The notes under the pieces were generated by a model. That model saw nothing but the letters and a program-made list of their open reading frames with translations, searched no databases and was not told the DNA's origin. Made by a program: the position numbers and the translations under genes. From Porticoccaceae bacterium (GTDB lineage: Bacteria > Pseudomonadota > Gammaproteobacteria > Pseudomonadales > Porticoccaceae), in NCBI GenBank assembly GCA_030590275.1, contig JAUUYV010000023.1, positions 1 through 10,264 of the forward strand: 10,264 nucleotides of DNA, read 5' to 3'. Below, one piece after another: positions 6,978 to 10,264 of this stretch. The stretch's first letter is position 1, and each line of letters starts with the position of its first letter.

Positions 6978-7178
6978 CTATTCCAGGGAAAAAATAATTT
7001 TCAAATCTACCTCGTAAGTTTTTACTTCGCCTCTTTCCACTCGGGCACGCTCGGCAATAACTTCCGCCGACTGGATACCGCGCAATGTTTGGGCTGCTCG
7101 TTCGAGGCCTTTTTCCATCGCATCCTGCCAACTGGTGGGAGATGATGCCGTGATATTAGATACACTGGAAACCGTCAT
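6978..7178 (-). CDS. Dodecin-like protein lacking the canonical flavin-binding Trp/Gln (copy 1)
   Basis: This 66-residue protein has the size and the beta-alpha-beta-beta order of dodecins, small proteins that assemble into hollow dodecamers and usually store flavins. Recognisable parts are ITASSPTSWQDAM (9-21), the helix ending in RAAQTLRGI (27-35) and the last strand KTYEVDLKIIFSLE (53-66). In characterised flavin dodecins, a Trp sandwiches the isoalloxazine ring and a Gln in YQV contacts it. Here these positions read Ser37 and Glu56, so normal flavin binding is doubtful. Proteobacteria also carry a dodecin subtype in which the Trp is absent or displaced, and this may be one. The ATG has a strong AGGAG (7186-7190) 7 nt upstream. 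The gene lies 104 bp after a second dodecin-like gene and 76 bp before the amidohydrolase. Confidence 0.85.
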   Translation of the reverse strand: MTVSSVSNITASSPTSWQDAMEKGLERAAQTLRGIQSAEVIAERARVERGEVKTYEVDLKIIFSLE

Positions 7179-7205
7179 TATCGTTCTCCTAAACTTTATA
7201 TTTTA

Positions 7206-7221
7206 TTTAATCTAGATTAAA
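7206..7221. promoter_or_regulatory. Perfect 16-bp palindrome upstream of the dodecin-like gene
   Basis: TTTAATCTAGATTAAA is perfectly self-complementary, with two 8-bp half-sites centred 35-36 bp upstream of the dodecin start codon and 15 bp before its ribosome binding site. On the - strand, TTGACT (a 5-of-6 match to a -35 box) and TTGAAT lie upstream without a clear -10 partner. The position suits an operator for a dimeric repressor or activator. It lacks a T-run, so it is not a terminator. Confidence 0.4.
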
Positions 7222-7282
7222 ACGTAAATCGAAATTCAAGCCGAAACTCGAGTCAAAAGATAAAACGAAAGCTGATACGTCT

Positions 7283-7504
7283 TCATAAATGGAGATTATC
7301 TGGAGCCGTCATATCAAACTGCATATGCGCCCTTAGGTGGTACCGACAACCACCCTTGTCATCGATTGACATTTTTTTATCGATGACAGTCATCATTTTT
7401 ATACCGCGTAAGGTCTGGTTAGCCCGCCTTAAAATTTCGGCGAGGGCATCTTCAAATGATTGATCTGAGCTACCGATCAATTCGTTGGTTTTGGACTGAT
7501 TCAT
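7283..7504 (-). CDS. Dodecin-like protein, divergent, lacking the canonical flavin-binding Trp/Gln (copy 2)
   Basis: This 73-residue protein aligns without gaps to the neighbouring dodecin-like protein at about 20 of 66 positions (30%). Identity is concentrated in SS..S..DA, RRANQTLRGI (26-35) and the Tyr55 strand, which supports the dodecin fold. The flavin-stacking Trp position is Met37 and the flavin-contacting Gln is His56. It also has a short polar tail (TAPDNLHL) beyond the usual end. The second half is more divergent than in copy 1, so the family call is less certain. The ATG has GAGGA (7513-7517) 8 nt upstream. It follows the MBL-fold gene by 81 bp. Two unlike dodecins side by side could form separate homododecamers or a mixed shell; ligand and role are unknown. 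Confidence 0.75.
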   Translation of the reverse strand: MNQSKTNELIGSSDQSFEDALAEILRRANQTLRGIKMMTVIDKKMSIDDKGGCRYHLRAHMQFDMTAPDNLHL

Positions 7505-7585
7505 CTTTATATTCCTCGACTATGACCTATATTCTCTAACACCAGGGTTAAAGCTCGCAGCTACCTTACCTTGGTACATAAGCAA

Positions 7586-8626
7586 CTAAACGACGGCACT
7601 AAATATTTCCCCTGGCCCCGGCGTCGAAATACGCGAGAAATACACTAAGCCATCTCGCTCTTCAACGTTAGCATACCCCCCTTCGAACATCATATCGAGA
7701 TGGCCCATGACCTCCGATATAACAGCGTATATTTGATCTTCCCATACTTTAGGGAATAAACGCTGGCCAACTTCCAGGGGGGTAAGAGCGCCGTTCTCTT
7801 CGAGCATTTTTGATATTTTCAATATTCGTCGCTCGGTAGACAACTTATAACCGGCAATCAGTTGACGGTGATCATGTATCACGTCGCCATGACTGGGGTA
7901 CACATACCGGGCATCGTAGGGAATAACCTTATCCGCGGATTCATAATACTGACCTAGTGCGCTCACCCGGTCACCTTCGGGGGTTTCGGGAATATTAAGC
8001 AAACATACTGGGGTAATGTCGGGTAACAGGTGATCGCCAGAAAACATTTGCCGAGTTTCTGCCTGCCAAAACACCACTTCCTCGGGGCAGTGACCCGGGG
8101 TGTGGACGACCTCCAGCTCGAAACCTTCGATGGTAACCATCTCCCCATCTTTCAGTTCCCTGTCCATCTCACAGGGCGTAAAAATCTCGTGTATATAAGA
8201 GCGGTAATCGTAAGCCTTATCGTAGAGCTCGTCGGTAATGCCGAATCTACGCAGAAAGTCTCGCTCCACTTCGATCCGCTCGGGTGGCGGCGTATAACGA
8301 GATATTGTCATATTGACGGTTTCATGACCCCAAAGCTCACAACCCGAGGCCTCCCGAATACGCGCTGCCTGCCCAAAGTGATCCGTGTGGGCGTGGGTTA
8401 ATAACAGGAGGGTAATGTCTTCCACCCCATAACCGAATTGCTGCAAACCAGAATTCAGTGCTACCCATGCTCTATCGGTACCGACGCCGGTGTCGATCAG
8501 CACCAGTTGCTTTGAACCTTGCTGAGGCAAGATCACGTAGCTATTGATATCACCAACGTTAAAATCCGTAGGTGAAGGTATCCGCACAATACGATCAAAT
8601 TGTTTAACGCCAACTTCTTCTGTCAT
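7586..8626 (-). CDS. Metallo-beta-lactamase-fold hydrolase with C-terminal winged-helix-like region
   Basis: This 346-residue cytoplasmic hydrolase carries the full two-metal set of the MBL fold: His78, His80, Asp82 and His83 in THAHTDHFG, His179 in HTPGHC, bridging Asp198 in SGDHLL, and His246 in YPSHGD. The core ends near 260. Residues 260-335 (TERRILKISKMLEE, ALTPLEVGQRLF, VISEVMGHLDMMFEGGYA) look like the small helical/winged-helix tail found in LACTB2-like and related MBL hydrolases. Such enzymes cleave thioesters, lactones, esters or nucleic acids. A thioesterase or lactonase role suits the neighbourhood best, but this is inference. An insert at about 105-150, rich in Tyr and acidic residues, probably caps the active site. 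The ATG gives a full-length fold; only a weak AGAAG-type ribosome binding site precedes it. It follows the DUF2889 gene by 75 bp. Confidence 0.9.
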   Translation of the reverse strand: MTEEVGVKQFDRIVRIPSPTDFNVGDINSYVILPQQGSKQLVLIDTGVGTDRAWVALNSGLQQFGYGVEDITLLLLTHAHTDHFGQAARIREASGCELWGHETVNMTISRYTPPPERIEVERDFLRRFGITDELYDKAYDYRSYIHEIFTPCEMDRELKDGEMVTIEGFELEVVHTPGHCPEEVVFWQAETRQMFSGDHLLPDITPVCLLNIPETPEGDRVSALGQYYESADKVIPYDARYVYPSHGDVIHDHRQLIAGYKLSTERRILKISKMLEENGALTPLEVGQRLFPKVWEDQIYAVISEVMGHLDMMFEGGYANVEERDGLVYFSRISTPGPGEIFSAVV

Positions 8627-8701
8627 AAAACTTCTACTTCTTAGAGTGCCAATATTTCAAGGGAGATAAGGTTTCAGGCGGAATAAAACACCAGCAGGCT
8701 C

Positions 8702-9334
8702 TCACTTTCCTACTCCGGGTTCAACAATCGTTACCACTTTCTCCTCGGTATCAGAGCCCTCATAAAATGCAGGGTAGTCCTGTTTCACCACCGGGCTTTT
8801 TCTACTCCAGGTGTGACAGCCGTTAAGCATAAACGGTACTTCCTGGTTGGGCTCATCGGCTTTTTGCGCTTCCTTATCCATGGCTTCAAGGCCCATCAGC
8901 TCCCTGGCGTAGTCCCCAGATAAAGTTTGAAAGGTAACCGTCGCCAGGGGACCCAGTAACTCTGCAATATGCGTACAGCCTTCCACACCACCAACCAACT
9001 CGCGAACCCGCCGGTTCCACCCGGGGCCAATATTAAGTCCGACTAACTTCTGGAAATTCCCCAAAATATCCGAACAAATCGTATAGGGCTGCACATCCAT
9101 GACGGCCTCTACTTCGCGCACCACCAAACTGGAATCAATACTCAATCGTAAGAACATGTCGTGGACAGGATGGCCGGATGCCACCGTACCTCTCCATTTA
9201 TTTTCGTAAGTGTAGGTTTTCTTATCGGTGATATGGGCCTCTATGTCCCATAAACCATCCTCTCGAAAATACCCCTTAAGATCGATTTTTCGCGTGTGTA
9301 AATGTCGGCGCGCCTTTGGCGGTGATAAGGGCAT
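8702..9334 (-). CDS. DUF2889 family protein
   Basis: This 210-residue protein of unknown function has the features I associate with DUF2889 (PF11136): HTRKIDLKGYFREDGLWDIEAHITD (13-37), GHPVHDMFLRLSID (54-67), the EAVMDVQPYTIC stretch (76-87), LVGLNIGPGW (97-106) and GCTHIAELLGPLAT (119-132). Conserved His58, Cys87, Cys120 and His122 could form a metal or active site, but no biochemistry is known to me. The last ~70 residues (LSGDYARELMG onward, charged) look variable. There is no signal peptide or membrane segment. A strong GGGAGG (9344-9349) lies 9 nt before the ATG. In my recollection the family recurs in clusters for degrading hydrophobic or aromatic compounds, and its place between an alcohol dehydrogenase and an MBL hydrolase fits that. 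A true function cannot be assigned. Confidence 0.85.
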   Translation of the reverse strand: MPLSPPKARRHLHTRKIDLKGYFREDGLWDIEAHITDKKTYTYENKWRGTVASGHPVHDMFLRLSIDSSLVVREVEAVMDVQPYTICSDILGNFQKLVGLNIGPGWNRRVRELVGGVEGCTHIAELLGPLATVTFQTLSGDYARELMGLEAMDKEAQKADEPNQEVPFMLNGCHTWSRKSPVVKQDYPAFYEGSDTEEKVVTIVEPGVGK

Positions 9335-9376
9335 AACTACTTGCCTCCCAATATTTTGATGCGAGTTCTAATGCCG

Positions 9377-9389
9377 GTTACGGAGTAAC
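9377..9389. promoter_or_regulatory. Short inverted repeat upstream of the DUF2889 gene
   Basis: GTTAC and GTAAC flank a 3-bp GGA spacer, 43-55 bp upstream of the DUF2889 start codon. It could be a small operator or an incidental repeat. The half-sites are only 5 bp, so confidence is low. Confidence 0.2.
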
Positions 9390-9397
9390 TGTATTTG

Positions 9398-9439
9398 TAT
9401 TGAATCGAAAGGCCCACGCAAGCAGGCCAGGATTCGATA
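9398..9439 (-). other. Imperfect hairpin just downstream of the alcohol dehydrogenase gene
   Basis: Arms at 9398-9414 and 9425-9439 pair through an outer segment that includes GAATC/GATTC, a small internal loop, and GGCC/GGCC, around a 10-nt loop. It begins 8 nt after the dehydrogenase stop codon. No T-run follows on the - strand, so it is not a typical intrinsic terminator. It may protect the 3' end of an mRNA or partially separate the dehydrogenase from the DUF2889 gene. Confidence 0.3.
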
Positions 9440-9447
9440 GCTGTTAA

Positions 9448-10264
9448 TTAGGGGGTCAGTACCACTCGACCCTGGATTTTCCCTTCGTGTAAACGTTCCA
9501 GCACTTCGTTAATGGCTTCCAGAGGCTGGCGTTCAATGTGGGGAGTAATCAGCCCGAGGCGAGCCAGCTCCAGGACTTCTTTCAACTCCTGGCGATTACC
9601 CCAAATGCTGGTGGATACTTCGCATTCCAGGGGGATTTTCCAGAATGAAAAGGGTAAAGTGCCGCCGGCAATACCAACGACAATGACTTTACCGGCAATC
9701 GCCACACTGGCACCGGCGTTTTCGAGCGTCGCGTCACTACCAACAAAATCTATTACCGCATCGGCACCGTCTCCACCAGTAGCAGCCTTCACCGCATCTG
9801 CTACATTGCCCCTGCCATCAATCGCGTGGTGAGCCCCCAACTCCTTTGCCATAGCTAGCTTTTCGTCGCTGACATCAATAGCGATCAATTGGGTGGCCGG
9901 GCTTATGGCCCTGGCAATCTGTAATGCCATATGACCTAGCCCACCAACCCCTATGATCGCCAGCGTGCGTCCAGGGCCTAATATTTGAGCCGCCTTTTTC
10001 ACCGCTCTATAAGGCGTTAATGCGGCATCGGTCATCGGCGCAGCAACCACGGGGTCAAGCCCATTGAGCTTAACCAGGTTACGCGGGTGCTGAACCAGTA
10101 TTTTTTCCGCCCAACCCCCATCAACCATCACTCCGGGGAATATTGGTTTCTGACACAGATTTTGCTGCCCCTGCTCACACAATTTACAGACTCCGCAGCC
10201 CCAGGCCCCAAACACCGCCACGGCTTCTCCAGGTTCAACATCCGTCACCTGACTACCAACCTTC
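9448..10264 (-). CDS. Zinc-dependent alcohol dehydrogenase, MDR family (5' partial)
   Basis: The frame stays open to the right edge (codons 10249-10263 read K-V-G-S-Q), so the GTG at 10248 is internal. About 271 C-terminal residues are present of a family norm near 340-350; the catalytic-zinc Cys and His of the N-terminal region lie outside the window. What remains shows VFGAWGCG followed by the four-Cys structural zinc site (GCGVCKLCEQGQQNLC), the Rossmann motif GVGGLGHMALQIA, and Asp in LIAIDVSDEKL, which suggests NAD(H). Gly-Gly-Asp-Gly-Ala-Asp and VIDFVGSDATLENA are typical of the bacterial medium-chain ADHs. It should oxidise a primary or secondary alcohol in the cytoplasm. The C-terminal GRVVLTP ends normally. 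It is the first gene of the - strand series inside the window; 113 bp separate it from the DUF2889 gene. Confidence 0.93.
   Translation of the reverse strand, partial: KVGSQVTDVEPGEAVAVFGAWGCGVCKLCEQGQQNLCQKPIFPGVMVDGGWAEKILVQHPRNLVKLNGLDPVVAAPMTDAALTPYRAVKKAAQILGPGRTLAIIGVGGLGHMALQIARAISPATQLIAIDVSDEKLAMAKELGAHHAIDGRGNVADAVKAATGGDGADAVIDFVGSDATLENAGASVAIAGKVIVVGIAGGTLPFSFWKIPLECEVSTSIWGNRQELKEVLELARLGLITPHIERQPLEAINEVLERLHEGKIQGRVVLTP

Noticed and set aside
10246..10248. GTG as the start codon of the zinc alcohol dehydrogenase
   Set aside because: The frame continues upstream to the window edge and the N-terminal catalytic-zinc region is missing, so this GTG is an internal Val codon.

Overview
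The window reads as part of a chromosomal catabolic gene cluster in a Gram-negative bacterium, most likely a marine-type gammaproteobacterium. That placement is inferred from mid-range GC content, the style of the proteins and the family mix; there is no rRNA or marker gene to confirm it. All gene calls come from reading protein motifs by eye, without a database search.

Layout: a 5'-truncated crotonase-fold gene, best read as a delta3,delta2-enoyl-CoA isomerase, lies on the + strand (1-588). It converges, 21 bp away, with eleven genes that all lie on the - strand and run from the right edge leftward. In transcription order these are: a zinc-dependent alcohol dehydrogenase (cut by the right edge), a DUF2889 protein, a metallo-beta-lactamase-fold hydrolase with a winged-helix-like tail, two small dodecin-like proteins, a metal-dependent amidohydrolase, an SDR oxidoreductase, a luciferase-like (LLM) oxidoreductase, two tandem paralogous SDRs, and an MFS transporter of the oxalate/formate or monocarboxylate type. 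Gaps between these genes are 45-158 bp, none overlap, and most genes have their own Shine-Dalgarno sequence. The set is therefore probably several co-regulated units rather than one tight operon. No stretch over 300 bp lacks a gene.

How the genes may work together (inference): the transporter would import a carboxylate or hydrophobic substrate. Four dehydrogenases (ADH and three SDRs) would interconvert alcohols and ketones. The LLM enzyme would perform a flavin- or F420-dependent redox step. The amidohydrolase and the MBL-fold enzyme would cleave ester, lactone, amide or thioester bonds. The enoyl-CoA isomerase would feed products into beta-oxidation. This mix resembles steroid, terpenoid or alicyclic degradation clusters, but no pathway-defining ring-cleavage enzyme is in view, so the substrate is unknown.

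Points most worth a second look: the two adjacent dodecin-like proteins that both lack the family's flavin-sandwiching Trp and Gln; the tandem SDR pair (about 71% identical, gap-free) that both carry Cys in place of the usual catalytic-tetrad Asn; a strong intrinsic-terminator hairpin whose T-tract abuts the ribosome binding site of the transporter gene; and a perfect 16-bp palindrome upstream of the second dodecin. No tRNA, rRNA, CRISPR array, insertion sequence or prophage feature was seen.
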